A stretch of 64,000 bases of DNA from Kaistella treverensis (GCF_900114045.1 NZ_FORQ01000001.1:868001-932000); one strand, 5' to 3'. Positions 17,525 to 27,162 are shown, numbered from the stretch's first letter. The notes: a model not told the origin generated them from the sequence alone. Program-made: numbers and translations.

Positions 17525-18544
17525 TTAAATTCTTGTTTCGAGATACTTCTGCCATTCCCACGTTGTTCGTAAGGCTTCTTCCAAAGTGGTTTCGGCTTTC
17601 CAGCCAAGTTCACGTTCAGCTTTATCAGCATTCGCATATGCGATGGTAATGTCGCCGGCGCGACGCTCACAAATCTGATACGGAACTTTTACATCATTAG
17701 CCGTTTCAAAAGCGTTCACGACTTCCAAAACCGAAGAACCTTTTCCTGTTCCCAGATTGTAAATATCAATCACCGTTTCTTCGGTTTCCGCTAAAAGCTT
17801 TTGCAAAGCTTTCACATGCGCTTTCGCTAAATCTACCACGTAAATATAATCGCGGATCGCGGTGCCGTCTTCGGTTGGATAATCATTTCCCCAAATCGAC
17901 AGTTTTTCGCGGATTCCGGACGCGGTTTGCGTAACATAAGGAACCAAATTGTTCGGAACACCAATTGGCAATTCGCCTAAAAGCGACGTTGGGTGCGACC
18001 CAATTGGATTAAAATAACGCAGCAATGAAACTTTCTTTTTGTACGCGACGGCAAAATCTTTCAAAATTTCTTCGCCCATTTGCTTCGTTTTTCCGTACGA
18101 AGATTCCGGCATTTTCAGCGGCGTATTTTCATCAATCGGCTGCTCATCCGCCTGGCCGTAAACCGTGCACGATGAGCTGAAAATAAAATTTGAAATATTT
18201 CTGGCTTTGAACTCCTGCAAAATATTGATGAGTGAAAACAGGTTATTTTCGTAATAATCCAAAGGTTTTTCCTGACTTTCACCAACTGCTTTAAAAGCTG
18301 CGAAGTTGATACAGCCGTCAATTTGATGAGCATCAAAAAGTTGCGCCAGAAGCTCTTTTCTTTTTAAATCGAAAGGATAGAAAATCGGTTTTTTGCCGGC
18401 TACTTCGGCAATATTTTCCAAAATAAATTTTTCAGAATTCGATAAATCATCGACGATGATGACTTCAAAATTATTCTGTAAAAGCTCAACAACCGTGTGT
18501 GACCCGATGTAACCGAGCCCGCCCGTAACTAATATTGTTTTCAT
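17525..18544 (-). CDS. galE: UDP-glucose 4-epimerase
   Basis: A 339-residue extended SDR. It has the NAD loop TGGLGYIGSH (7-16), SSSCTVYG, catalytic YGKTK (about 149-153) and the substrate-binding region RYFNPIGSHPTSLLGE. It interconverts UDP-glucose and UDP-galactose (or the N-acetyl forms) for surface polysaccharides. It starts 9 bp after the DegT-family gene stop, so the two form an operon for nucleotide-sugar supply. Confidence 0.93.
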   Translation of the reverse strand: MKTILVTGGLGYIGSHTVVELLQNNFEVIIVDDLSNSEKFILENIAEVAGKKPIFYPFDLKRKELLAQLFDAHQIDGCINFAAFKAVGESQEKPLDYYENNLFSLINILQEFKARNISNFIFSSSCTVYGQADEQPIDENTPLKMPESSYGKTKQMGEEILKDFAVAYKKKVSLLRYFNPIGSHPTSLLGELPIGVPNNLVPYVTQTASGIREKLSIWGNDYPTEDGTAIRDYIYVVDLAKAHVKALQKLLAETEETVIDIYNLGTGKGSSVLEVVNAFETANDVKVPYQICERRAGDITIAYANADKAERELGWKAETTLEEALRTTWEWQKYLETRI

Positions 18545-18553
18545 AAAATGTGT

Positions 18554-19684
18554 TTAATCTTTATTCATAAATTCTAAAACGGCTTCCGAAATATATTTCA
18601 GCTGTACTTCATCAAGCTCCGTATGCATCGGCAAAGAAATTACTTCTTCCAGCAATTTATCGGTGTTTTCAAAATCAGCATCGTCGCTTTCCTGAAAATA
18701 GGCTTTTTGTTTGCGCAAAGCCACGGGATAATAAATCATGGCAGGGATTTCCTTTTCGCTCAGAAACTGCTGCAGTTCGTTGCGCTTTCCGTTTAGAATT
18801 CTTAAAGTATATTGGTGAAAAACGTGCGTGGAATAAGCGGCTCTTTCAGGCGTCAAAATATTTTCGTGGCCCGAAAAAGCTTCGTCATAAAAATCAGCAG
18901 CTTTTCTCCTTGCTTCATTATAACTGTCCAAAAGCGGTAGTTTTTTTCGTAAAACCGTCGCCTGTATGCTGTCTAAGCGAGAATTTACACCAACTTCATC
19001 GTGGTAATATCTCTCGTACATTCCGTGGTTTACAATACCGCGGATTTGGTGCGCTAAATCATCATCGTTGGTCATAATTGCGCCGCCGTCGCCGTAGCAA
19101 CCTAAATTTTTCGAGGGAAAAAAGGAAGTTGTTCCCAAAGTTCCCATCGTGCCGGATTTTTTTACCGTTCCGTCGGAAAAAGTGAAGTCAGCACCAATAG
19201 CCTGCGCGTTGTCTTCAATCACTGCAAGATTGTGCTCTTTGGCAATTTTCAGGATTTCTTCCATATTCGCGCATTGCCCAAACAGGTGCACCGGAATAAC
19301 AGCTTTGGTTTTATCCGTAATAGCAGCTTTTAATTTCTCTGTATCCATGGTGAATGTACCGTAATCTACATCCACCAAAACTGCTTTTAATTTAAGCAGG
19401 TGAATCACCTCCACGGTGGCGGCAAAAGTGAAATCTGCGGTGATAATTTCATCACCTTCTTCTAACTTCAGCGCCATAAGCGCGATTTGAAGCGCGTCTG
19501 TTCCGTTCGCACACGGAATGACATGTTTTATATCGAGATAGTGTTCTAATTCAGACTGGAAAAATTTGACTTCTGGGCCGTTGATAAAAGCAGCGGAATC
19601 AATTACATTTAAAATTGCGTTATCAACCTCGGATTTTATCTTATAATATTGACTTTGAAGGTCAACCATTTGAATTTTTTTCAT
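18554..19684 (-). CDS. DegT/DnrJ/EryC1/StrS-family sugar aminotransferase
   Basis: A 376-residue PLP enzyme. The substrate-side motif GTDALQIALMAL (61-72), VIEDNAQAIGA (155-165) and the PLP lysine Lys192 in SFFPSKNLGCYGDGG are present. It transfers an amino group to a nucleotide-bound keto sugar. The family includes WbpE, ArnB and PseC types and the exact sugar cannot be read. First gene of an operon with galE; a TAAATTTG -7 box lies 13 bp upstream. Confidence 0.88.
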   Translation of the reverse strand: MKKIQMVDLQSQYYKIKSEVDNAILNVIDSAAFINGPEVKFFQSELEHYLDIKHVIPCANGTDALQIALMALKLEEGDEIITADFTFAATVEVIHLLKLKAVLVDVDYGTFTMDTEKLKAAITDKTKAVIPVHLFGQCANMEEILKIAKEHNLAVIEDNAQAIGADFTFSDGTVKKSGTMGTLGTTSFFPSKNLGCYGDGGAIMTNDDDLAHQIRGIVNHGMYERYYHDEVGVNSRLDSIQATVLRKKLPLLDSYNEARRKAADFYDEAFSGHENILTPERAAYSTHVFHQYTLRILNGKRNELQQFLSEKEIPAMIYYPVALRKQKAYFQESDDADFENTDKLLEEVISLPMHTELDEVQLKYISEAVLEFMNKD

Positions 19685-19697
19685 AAAAAATTTTCCT

Positions 19698-19705
19698 CAA
19701 ATTTA
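19698..19705 (-). promoter_or_regulatory. Candidate -7 box of the degT-galE operon
   Basis: TAAATTTG on the minus strand, 13 bp before the ATG; a TTTG lies about 15 bp farther upstream, slightly closer than the ideal spacing. Confidence 0.45.
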
Positions 19706-19806
19706 GCAAAATTAAATTTTCAAAAAAAGTAAACCTCAGCTTAATATTCCCAAGCTTTTTAAAACGGAAGCAAAAATTTTAGCTAAATCGTATTTAGCCA
19801 AAAAAG

Positions 19807-19890
19807 AAAAAAATGCCCTTAAAGCACCAAATTTTTAGAAATACTAAAAGAAAAACTCCAAAAAAATGCTCAAACAGCAGCCAATTTTTA
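19807..19890. repeat. Two copies of the dispersed palindrome between divergent genes
   Basis: Copies at 19807-19836 and 19861-19890 have A6-7 left flanks, a GCC/GC core and right flanks CCAAATTTTT / CCAATTTTT. The 268-bp gap separates divergent genes, so these are not terminators. No gene seen in the gap. Confidence 0.6.
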
Positions 19891-19952
19891 TTTAAAAATA
19901 AAATAGGAGGAAATACGAACTTTTCTTTAATTTTATTCCTTAAACACATTAT

Positions 19953-21557
19953 ATGAAAAAAACACTATCGGTTTTTATCCTGCTGACTTTCAGTTTGGTG
20001 GCTGCGCAAAGCGAGTTTGTTTTTGTTTATTTTAAAGACAAACCGAATAAAGCCGCGTTTTACGCAAATCCGACTTCCGAACTTTCGCAGAAATCTTTGG
20101 ACCGGCGCGCACGTTTAAGCATTCCGCTGAACGATCAGGACGCGCCAATTGAAGCGGCTTATATTAAAAACATCACCGATTTGGGCTTCACGGTGAAGGA
20201 TTATTCGAAATGGATGAACGGTGTGGCACTGCACGCGACGCCGGAGCAGATTGAAACTTTAAAAGCGGAAAGCTACGTACAGTCTGTCGAAAGCTTTATC
20301 AAACATCCTGCGCCCGCGAAATTAATCGCGCAAAAAGTAGATAAATTCGCGGAATTCAAAAAAGCCACAGCTAAAACCGATTTCAATTATGGGGTAGGCT
20401 TGGCGCAGATTAACCAGGTTAATTTACGGCCACTTCATATTTCCGGCTATACGGGAAAAGGTATCACGATTGCGGTGATCGACACCGGATTTCCACAGGT
20501 TGATACAGGTTCGGTATACGCCAGACTTCGCAATAACGGCCAGATTAAAGGCGGCTACAACTTTGTCGGTAAAAATAATTTTATCTACAGCAACACTTTG
20601 AACAATCACGGCTCTTATGTTTTGGGCGTAGTTGCCGCTTATGTTGAAAACCAATTTGTAGGTTCCGCGCCGGATGCGGATTTTTACCTTTACGCAACCG
20701 AAGATGCTGATAATGAAGTCCCGGAAGAGCAACTGTACTGGACGGAAGCCGCTGAAGAAGCTGACCGTAAAGGCGTTGATATTATTTCGACTTCGCTCGG
20801 TTATTATGAATTTGATGATCCACGCTATAATCTTGTTTATTCCGATATGGACGGTAAAACCTCGTTCATTGCTCGCACGGCACAAATCGCAACAGAAAAA
20901 GGAATTTTCGTGGTCGCAAGCGCCGGAAATGAAGCGCTGCAGCCGTGGCATTACATCATCACACCAGCTGATAACGAAAAAGTTTTCTCCGTAGGTGCGG
21001 TTACGGAAAGCGGTACGAGTTCCTCGTTTTCCTCTTTCGGACCGAATGCTTTAGGCCATGTAAAACCAGATGCCAGCGCTCGCGGAACGGCAACGTATAT
21101 GGGCTATGACAACTCGGTAGTTTCAAGCAGCGGCACCTCATTTTCGGCACCGTTGGCAGCGGGTGGAATTGCGTGTCTTTTGCAGGCGCTACCACAAAAA
21201 AAAGTTGACGAAATCAGCCAGCTTTTGCGGGAAAATGCATCACTTTATCCTGATTCTACACCCCAAATGGGTTATGGAATATTAAACTTTTCCAAAACGC
21301 TGCAAGCAGCACTTTCAACCGTGGATGGAAATGATAAAGGCAAACTTCAGATTTATCCAAATCCGGTGGTGAAAACTTTTACCATTAAAACCGATGAAAT
21401 AATTAAATCTGTAAATTTATATGATGTTACCGGTAGAAAAATTCACGGCTTTAAGCAGGAAAAATTTAATAATATTGAGCAGCTCCCGCCTGGACTTTAT
21501 TTCCTACAGGTGGAAACCGACAAAAACCAGTACGTTGAAAAGCTGATTAAACAATAA
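19953..21557 (+). CDS. Secreted S8 (subtilisin-like) serine protease with T9SS sorting domain
   Basis: A 534-residue exported protease with a signal peptide (1-19, cut after VAAQ), a pro-region (about 20-140), and an S8 domain with catalytic Asp177 (VIDTGF), His219 (NNHGSYV) and Ser396 (SGTSFSAP). A type A T9SS C-terminal domain (about 465-534) starts LQIYPNPV and ends ENYVEKLIKQ-like. The CTD would be recognised and removed by PorU, whose gene is also in this window. The protein is likely attached to or released from the cell surface to digest protein. Monocistronic, with a clear terminator. Confidence 0.9.
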   Translation: MKKTLSVFILLTFSLVAAQSEFVFVYFKDKPNKAAFYANPTSELSQKSLDRRARLSIPLNDQDAPIEAAYIKNITDLGFTVKDYSKWMNGVALHATPEQIETLKAESYVQSVESFIKHPAPAKLIAQKVDKFAEFKKATAKTDFNYGVGLAQINQVNLRPLHISGYTGKGITIAVIDTGFPQVDTGSVYARLRNNGQIKGGYNFVGKNNFIYSNTLNNHGSYVLGVVAAYVENQFVGSAPDADFYLYATEDADNEVPEEQLYWTEAAEEADRKGVDIISTSLGYYEFDDPRYNLVYSDMDGKTSFIARTAQIATEKGIFVVASAGNEALQPWHYIITPADNEKVFSVGAVTESGTSSSFSSFGPNALGHVKPDASARGTATYMGYDNSVVSSSGTSFSAPLAAGGIACLLQALPQKKVDEISQLLRENASLYPDSTPQMGYGILNFSKTLQAALSTVDGNDKGKLQIYPNPVVKTFTIKTDEIIKSVNLYDVTGRKIHGFKQEKFNNIEQLPPGLYFLQVETDKNQYVEKLIKQ

Positions 21558-21563
21558 ACATAG

Positions 21564-21590
21564 GACCTTCATCGCTGAAGGTCTTTTTTT
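21564..21590 (+). terminator. Terminator of the S8 protease gene
   Basis: Perfect 8-bp stem GACCTTCA / TGAAGGTC, loop TCGC, T7 tail. Confidence 0.85.
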
Positions 21591-24132
21591 ATGCTGAATT
21601 TCTGCTCGCATTGATATTTCCAAAAAGCGATCGCATGACGAGTTTTTCGTAAGCTTCGCGGTTGCCTTCTTCTTTCTGAATTTTAATTAAAGCATATTGC
21701 TGAATGCTCAAAAGCGGCAACACAATTTTTTCGCGCATTTTCACCGATAAGCGTGACAATGGCTCTTCTTCCATTAAAGTCTGAAAATCCGTCAGTTCCA
21801 GCATCAGCTTTTCCGAAAGTTTATATTCTTCAAAAATTATCGCCCAAAATTCACCAAATTTTTCGTTTTTCTTCATGTATGAAGTCAGCGGAAAATACGA
21901 TTTATTCATGCTCATCATCGAGTTTAAAACCAGGGTTTTGAAGAAATCGGAGCCTTTGTATAAATCTTTAACTTCCTGAAATCTGCCGGCGTCTTTCAGC
22001 TCATTCAATGCAAAACCAAACCCGAAAAATCCGGGAACATTTTGTTTAAGCTGGCTCCACGAACCTACAAATGGAATGGCGCGCAAATCTTCAAATTTTA
22101 AAGCTCCGCCTGCGCCGCGTTTCGTTGGACGGCTGCCGATATTGGTTTTTCCGTAATATTCCAGTGTGCTCATTTCCTGCAAATACGGCACAAACCGCGG
22201 ATGCGCTTTCAGATCCGAATATTTTTTGAAACTTATTTCCGCAAGTTCTTCGATGAGTTTTCGCTCGTTTTGATTCAAATCTTTTTTAGAATTTTTAAAA
22301 ACATCATTTTCAATTCCGGCGGTTAAAAGCTGTTCAAAATTATATTTCGCCTGATCTTTATTGCCGAAAACACTCGTAATTGTTTGCCCCTGAATGGTGA
22401 GTTCAATCTGGTGATTCGCGATGGTTTTTCCCTGCGAAGCATAGAAATCATGCGTCTTGCCGCCACCACGCGCCGGCGGACCGCCACGACCGTCAAAGAA
22501 AACCACTTTAACACCGAAATCGTCGGAAATTTTGGTGAGCTGTTCCTTGGTTTCATAGATTTCCCAGTTGGCTTTCAGGTAGCCGCCATCTTTGGTTCCG
22601 TCGGAAAAACCAAGCATAATCGTCTGGGTTTTTCCGCGCTTTTCGAGGTGACCTTTATAAACCGGAAGTTCATACAATTTTTTCATGATATTTTCTGCGG
22701 CGTCCAGACCGTCCATCGTTTCAAAAAGCGGAACGATATCGATGTTGATTTCCTCATCTTTATAACCGCAAAGGCGGAAAAGTGCGAAAACATTCAGCAC
22801 ATCTTTAATGTGTTCGGAGTTTGAAATGATATAGCGATGCAAACCGCGCTCACCGTTTTTCTGCTGGACTTCTTTAATATTGCAAACGTTCTGGAGCGTG
22901 TCTTTGGTCAAACCTTCGAAATCGTCCGGATTCAGCACGCAATCTGTGGTCAACAGCCAATTCAGCTTTTCTTCGGAGCTAAAATTTTCGCCGCTAAAAC
23001 CGGCTTTTTTTGCTAAAATCTCATCGATGATTTCCTGATGAATTCTGCTGTCCTGGCGGATATCCAAAGTCGCGAAATGCGTTCCGAAAATTTTCACCCG
23101 GTCTTTAAAATCATCTAAAATATTTTTAAAAAGTCCGTTGTGCTTTTCTATCAGAATTTTTTCAGCTTCTTCTATTTTAGCTAAAATATGTGCGCCGGTA
23201 ACGGTGGATTTTCCTGCAAAAATAGCGGCGTATAAATCATCGCTTAATCCATCTAAAACCTCCGAAACACCGCGGAAACTCAGCCGTCGGCGCAGCTTTT
23301 TCAAGTGTGCATAATAAGATTTTAAAATAGAAATATGCAGCTCGTGAGCCACTTTTTGGGTGATTTCTGCCGTCACAAACGGATTGCCGTCGCGGTCGCC
23401 GCCGGGCCAAAAACCCATTTGAATTAAATCTGGCGCCGGTGAAAAATTGGGCGTTCCAAAGGCATTTTTTATCTTTTTGAAAAGTTCGCCAATCGTGTCG
23501 TAATAAACGTAACGCAGGTAAAAAATAATACTCAGCGCTTCGTCCAGCGGTGTTGGTTTTTCGATATTTAAAAACGGCGTTTTGCCAAGTTGCTGCAGCA
23601 GCACATCGATTTCGCTCACCGAATCATGGGTAATCGCAAATCGCAAATCGTGGAGAATTCTTTGAACCGAATTTGGATAAAACTGCGTCGGGTGCGCGGT
23701 GAACACCACTTTTACAGCAAAATCAGCAAGCTTTTGTCGCGTCGCGCCGAGCTGATGTTCCTGCAAAGCGCGTTCGTGCAGCTGCAAAATTGTTCCGGCG
23801 TCGCTTTCAGAATGAAGTTGTGGAAAAGCCGCGTCCTCAATGCTGTCGTACAAAACAACCTGTCTTTCAACGTACTGTATAATTTTGAAAAGCAGTTCAG
23901 TTTTCTGCTCTTCAGTCTTCAAATCGGTGTGTTTGTGGAAAAATTCTTCTACAATTTCTTCAGGACTTTTTTCCGCCTCATAACCGGCTTTGCTTTCCTC
24001 GTATAAAAACGGCAGCAACATACCGATATTAGACATTTTGTCGTAAGGCAAACTCATGAAAAGCGAGTTATAAATCTGGAATTTATTTGCCACTAACTGG
24101 CGGAATTTTTCTGTTTGAACTTCGTATTGCAT
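21589..24132 (-). CDS. ppc: Phosphoenolpyruvate carboxylase
   Basis: An 847-residue protein of usual PEPC size. It has the catalytic His147 in FTAHPTQFYP, GFWPGGDRDGNPF, MLGFSDGTKDGGYL and the glycine-rich loop GRGGPPARGGG. It carboxylates PEP to oxaloacetate, refilling the TCA cycle. Two features deviate from the enterobacterial type: AHPTQ instead of AHPTE, and a C-terminus RNSA where most enzymes end RNTG. The -7 box TAAATTTG lies only 4 nt from the start codon, suggesting a leaderless message. Monocistronic. Confidence 0.93.
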   Translation of the reverse strand: MQYEVQTEKFRQLVANKFQIYNSLFMSLPYDKMSNIGMLLPFLYEESKAGYEAEKSPEEIVEEFFHKHTDLKTEEQKTELLFKIIQYVERQVVLYDSIEDAAFPQLHSESDAGTILQLHERALQEHQLGATRQKLADFAVKVVFTAHPTQFYPNSVQRILHDLRFAITHDSVSEIDVLLQQLGKTPFLNIEKPTPLDEALSIIFYLRYVYYDTIGELFKKIKNAFGTPNFSPAPDLIQMGFWPGGDRDGNPFVTAEITQKVAHELHISILKSYYAHLKKLRRRLSFRGVSEVLDGLSDDLYAAIFAGKSTVTGAHILAKIEEAEKILIEKHNGLFKNILDDFKDRVKIFGTHFATLDIRQDSRIHQEIIDEILAKKAGFSGENFSSEEKLNWLLTTDCVLNPDDFEGLTKDTLQNVCNIKEVQQKNGERGLHRYIISNSEHIKDVLNVFALFRLCGYKDEEINIDIVPLFETMDGLDAAENIMKKLYELPVYKGHLEKRGKTQTIMLGFSDGTKDGGYLKANWEIYETKEQLTKISDDFGVKVVFFDGRGGPPARGGGKTHDFYASQGKTIANHQIELTIQGQTITSVFGNKDQAKYNFEQLLTAGIENDVFKNSKKDLNQNERKLIEELAEISFKKYSDLKAHPRFVPYLQEMSTLEYYGKTNIGSRPTKRGAGGALKFEDLRAIPFVGSWSQLKQNVPGFFGFGFALNELKDAGRFQEVKDLYKGSDFFKTLVLNSMMSMNKSYFPLTSYMKKNEKFGEFWAIIFEEYKLSEKLMLELTDFQTLMEEEPLSRLSVKMREKIVLPLLSIQQYALIKIQKEEGNREAYEKLVMRSLFGNINASRNSA

Positions 24133-24136
24133 TTCA

Positions 24137-24144
24137 CAAATTTA
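24137..24144 (-). promoter_or_regulatory. Candidate -7 box of ppc, predicted leaderless
   Basis: TAAATTTG on the minus strand with TGAA and then the ATG directly following. Confidence 0.5.
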
Positions 24145-24221
24145 AGTTAAATTTTGCCGTGACATTGTAAAAATTCAAGTAAAAAATTATCAATTTTATA
24201 GGAAAATCGTATCTTCATTAG

Positions 24222-25550
24222 ATGAAATTTTTCAGCATGCTGTTTCTTTTTCTGTTTTCTATTTCATTTTGCCAAGGCAATTTTGAAATTAAAAATCCAA
24301 AAAAAACGGTGATTTCTTTTCAGCTTATCAATAACCTCATTTTTATTCCGGTGAATATTAATGGTGTGGATCTTACATTTCTTCTGGATTCGGGTGTTAA
24401 GGAAACCATACTTTTCAGTCTGGACAGCAAAGAAGTAAACTTTAATGATGTTGAAAAGACAACATTTTCCGGCCTTGGCGGAACTGGAAAAATTGTTGGT
24501 TTAAGCTCGGAAAATAATCTGGTGCGCATCGGGAAAGATTTTACCGATTATAACCACGCTATTTTTATTATTCTCGATGAAAGCATCAATTTTTCTTCAC
24601 ATGTCGGCATTCCGGTGAATGGAATTATGGGTTATCATTTTTTTAAAGATCATGGGGTCGAAATCAATTACATCAGCAAAAAAATCACGGTTTATAACGA
24701 CGAAAAAACCTTCGAAAAAAGGCTGAAAAAATTCGCTGAATTTCCTATTTCAATCGAAATTTCGAAACCATATCTTATGGCTGATGTTGAAATGAATTCA
24801 AAAAAAGCCTCATCTAAAATGCTTTTGGATTTAGGAAATAGCGATGCAGTCTGGCTTTTTCCGAAGCTTATCAAAAATTTCGAGTATAACCGCCCGAATA
24901 TTGATGATTATCTCGGACGCGGCTTTAATGGTGATATTTTCGGTAAACGCAGCCGGATTCATGAAATTAGCCTGGGCAATTTCGTTTTTAAAAAACCTTT
25001 GACCGCTATGCCGGATGAATATTCAATTCAAAGTTTAAAACTGGTTCCCGACCGCAAAGGTTCTATTGGCAACGATATTCTCCGCCGGTTTACCATAATT
25101 TTTGATTATCCGGGCAAGCGTGTTTTTCTGAGAAAAAATACCCATTTTAATGATCCGTTTCTCTTCAATAGCAGCGGACTCGATGTTCAGCACGACGGCA
25201 TGGAATGGCAGAAAGACCTTGTAAATGTGGAAACAAAACGCGAGACCACAACAACTGAAGGTATTCTTGTGCTGGATCGTTCCGAAGGTTTCAAATATAA
25301 ATTTGTTTTAAAGCCGAAATTTTCGGTCGCCGGCTGTCGTCCTGATTCCCCATGTTTTGTGGCCGGAATCCGGAAAAATGACCAGCTGATCTCTATAAAT
25401 AAGAAAAAAGTTGGCGATTTAAACCTCGAAAAAATTAACAGCTTTTTTAAAGAAGAAGATGGTACAAAGGTGAACCTGGAAATAGAACGCGCGGGCGAAA
25501 AAATGAATTTCACCATAATTTTAGTTGATCCAATACCTTACCACGAATGA
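24222..25550 (+). CDS. Secreted retropepsin-like aspartyl protease with PDZ domain
   Basis: A 442-residue protein with a signal peptide (about 1-19, ending SFCQG). Two aspartyl-protease-like halves follow: the first has the catalytic triad LDSG (about residue 55), the second has LDLGN near 203, where Ser is replaced by Leu. A C-terminal PDZ domain (about 365-440, GIRKNDQLISINKKKVGDLN) follows. Similar Bacteroidetes proteins are annotated as aspartyl protease family. Whether the degenerate second half can pair for catalysis is unclear. The last four bases overlap the start of the next gene (ATGA), so the two are translationally coupled. Confidence 0.8.
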   Translation: MKFFSMLFLFLFSISFCQGNFEIKNPKKTVISFQLINNLIFIPVNINGVDLTFLLDSGVKETILFSLDSKEVNFNDVEKTTFSGLGGTGKIVGLSSENNLVRIGKDFTDYNHAIFIILDESINFSSHVGIPVNGIMGYHFFKDHGVEINYISKKITVYNDEKTFEKRLKKFAEFPISIEISKPYLMADVEMNSKKASSKMLLDLGNSDAVWLFPKLIKNFEYNRPNIDDYLGRGFNGDIFGKRSRIHEISLGNFVFKKPLTAMPDEYSIQSLKLVPDRKGSIGNDILRRFTIIFDYPGKRVFLRKNTHFNDPFLFNSSGLDVQHDGMEWQKDLVNVETKRETTTTEGILVLDRSEGFKYKFVLKPKFSVAGCRPDSPCFVAGIRKNDQLISINKKKVGDLNLEKINSFFKEEDGTKVNLEIERAGEKMNFTIILVDPIPYHE

Positions 25551-26098
25551 AAATAGAGCAAAGCGTCATTGACCAAATACGTTCGCGTCCGCGATTTAAA
25601 ATTTTTACCGACATCTCTCGCGAGCAATATACAGTTTATCTGAAAAAATTTTTGAAGGAAAATGCAGATCGTTTTGAAGGAAATGTAAATAACGAGTCCG
25701 CGATTATCACCGTGAAAAGCACCAATAACCACTACTGGAAACCGTGTCTGGCGCTAAGAACCGAAATCGATCCGGAGGAAAATAAAACTTTGGTGCGCGG
25801 AATTTTCGGACCGACTTCAGCGGTTTGGACATTTTTTATGTTCCTGAATTTCATTTTCGGAATTTTATGGATGATCGCAATTACGCTTTGGTATGTAGAA
25901 AAGCAGATTAAAAGCAGTGATTTCACTTGGGCACTGCCGGTTTCATTTGTAATGCTGGCATGTCTCGGACTTACTTTTTTAGCCGCCAGAATCGGTAAAT
26001 TTCAGGCAAAATATGAAATGGAACAACTTCGCAGTTTTGCAGAAGAATCCATCAGGAAGTTTGAAGATTATGAAATTCCGGAAGAGGAAGTTTCCTGA
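25547..26098 (+). CDS. Membrane protein of unknown function, coupled to the aspartyl protease
   Basis: A 183-residue protein with a soluble N-terminal part (about 1-85), two transmembrane helices (about 87-112 and 124-145) and a charged C-terminal helix. I do not recognise the family. Its ATG overlaps the stop codon of the upstream protease gene by ATGA, so the products probably act together or are made in equal amounts. The 3' end overlaps the convergent L,D-transpeptidase gene by 31 bp. Confidence 0.75.
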   Translation: MKIEQSVIDQIRSRPRFKIFTDISREQYTVYLKKFLKENADRFEGNVNNESAIITVKSTNNHYWKPCLALRTEIDPEENKTLVRGIFGPTSAVWTFFMFLNFIFGILWMIAITLWYVEKQIKSSDFTWALPVSFVMLACLGLTFLAARIGKFQAKYEMEQLRSFAEESIRKFEDYEIPEEEVS

Positions 26099-27030
26099 GA
26101 ATTTTTAAAACCTAACCGTTTTTGCTGTTCTTCGAGAATTTTTTCTAGATGAGGTTCAATAATTTCAGTTAATTCTTCAGCTGAAATATCGGTAAGTTTC
26201 GGTTCGTTTTCCAGGTATTTCCACGGTTTTCTTTTGCCCCAGGCATAATCACCAAAAACAATTACAGGCGTTCCGTTGGTTTTTACCGTTTCACCATTAT
26301 CGGTTAATCTCCAGGGATCGGCCCAATTATAAAGAAATTTCGCATCTTCCCGAAGCAATCTCAAACACGAATGCGACGCCGGAAAGCCGGGCAAATCATA
26401 TTCGTGCCAGCCGATGCCGAGACGATTATGAATGTTAAAGTTATAAGGCAACTTCCATTCGCTGTCCACAGTAGAAATAGCGAGTTCTTTTTTCCAGTTC
26501 GCGAACATCAAACCACGTTTTGTCTGCGCCGTTTTTTTACCTAAACTTGTGGGTCCCCATTTTATAAGATTTCCGAATTCGTAAAGCGCGTACGCCTGAA
26601 TCGGATAAGAAAACAGCACCATTTTATCCACTTTTTTCAAAATTTCTAAAGTGAGTGGAAACGGCGAGTAAATCATCAGCGTTTTGTCGAATTTATCCGG
26701 AATTGAAAGAGTATCGGCGCGCCATTTATTTTTGGTGTCAAGGCGGTTCAGCGCTAAAATAAGGTATTGCTCGTCTTTAGAAAATTTCTCGGTAAAAACT
26801 TCCATAGCCGAATCTTTCTTTTTTTCGGGAAAAATGAAAGTTGTGTAAGTGATTTTATTTTTTTTGATGGAATCTTTGATGAATTCTGCTTTTTCAGCAG
26901 CAGCTATGGAATCGGTGTTTACAGCAATATCTTTCGTAGAAACGGTATCTTTTTCACAGTGCCAAATGATGGAAAGAAGGAGAAAAAAAAGGGAATATTT
27001 AAGGTAGTTTTTTAAAGAAGTCACGTGCAT
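26068..27030 (-). CDS. L,D-transpeptidase (YkuD) family protein
   Basis: A 320-residue protein. The N-terminal hydrophobic segment ends in a cysteine (LLLSIIWHCEKD), which may be a weak lipobox. The YkuD domain has the catalytic pattern SHSCLRL near residue 222, preceded by a conserved HEYDLPG. Such enzymes make 3-3 peptidoglycan cross-links or attach proteins to the wall in the periplasm. The ATG at 27030 was preferred over an in-frame TTG six bases upstream. Convergent with and overlapping the previous gene. Confidence 0.85.
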   Translation of the reverse strand: MHVTSLKNYLKYSLFFLLLSIIWHCEKDTVSTKDIAVNTDSIAAAEKAEFIKDSIKKNKITYTTFIFPEKKKDSAMEVFTEKFSKDEQYLILALNRLDTKNKWRADTLSIPDKFDKTLMIYSPFPLTLEILKKVDKMVLFSYPIQAYALYEFGNLIKWGPTSLGKKTAQTKRGLMFANWKKELAISTVDSEWKLPYNFNIHNRLGIGWHEYDLPGFPASHSCLRLLREDAKFLYNWADPWRLTDNGETVKTNGTPVIVFGDYAWGKRKPWKYLENEPKLTDISAEELTEIIEPHLEKILEEQQKRLGFKNSQETSSSGIS

Positions 27031-27132
27031 TATCAAATTTTAGCTTTCGGATTTGCAATTTTGGTACCACAACTTTTTTGAAAAGCCTTTTTTCCGGGTT
27101 ATTTCGGGCTTTTTTCCCGATTTTTATTTAAC

Positions 27133-27162
27133 AAAAATTCGCCGTTAAATTGCCTAAATTTT
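27133..27162. repeat. Palindromic repeat overlapping the end of glgA
   Basis: AAAAATTCGCCG-TTAAATT-GCCTAAATTTT. The right arm supplies the last codons and stop of glgA. A nearby CGGG/CCCG hairpin lies at about 27107-27120. Confidence 0.55.
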
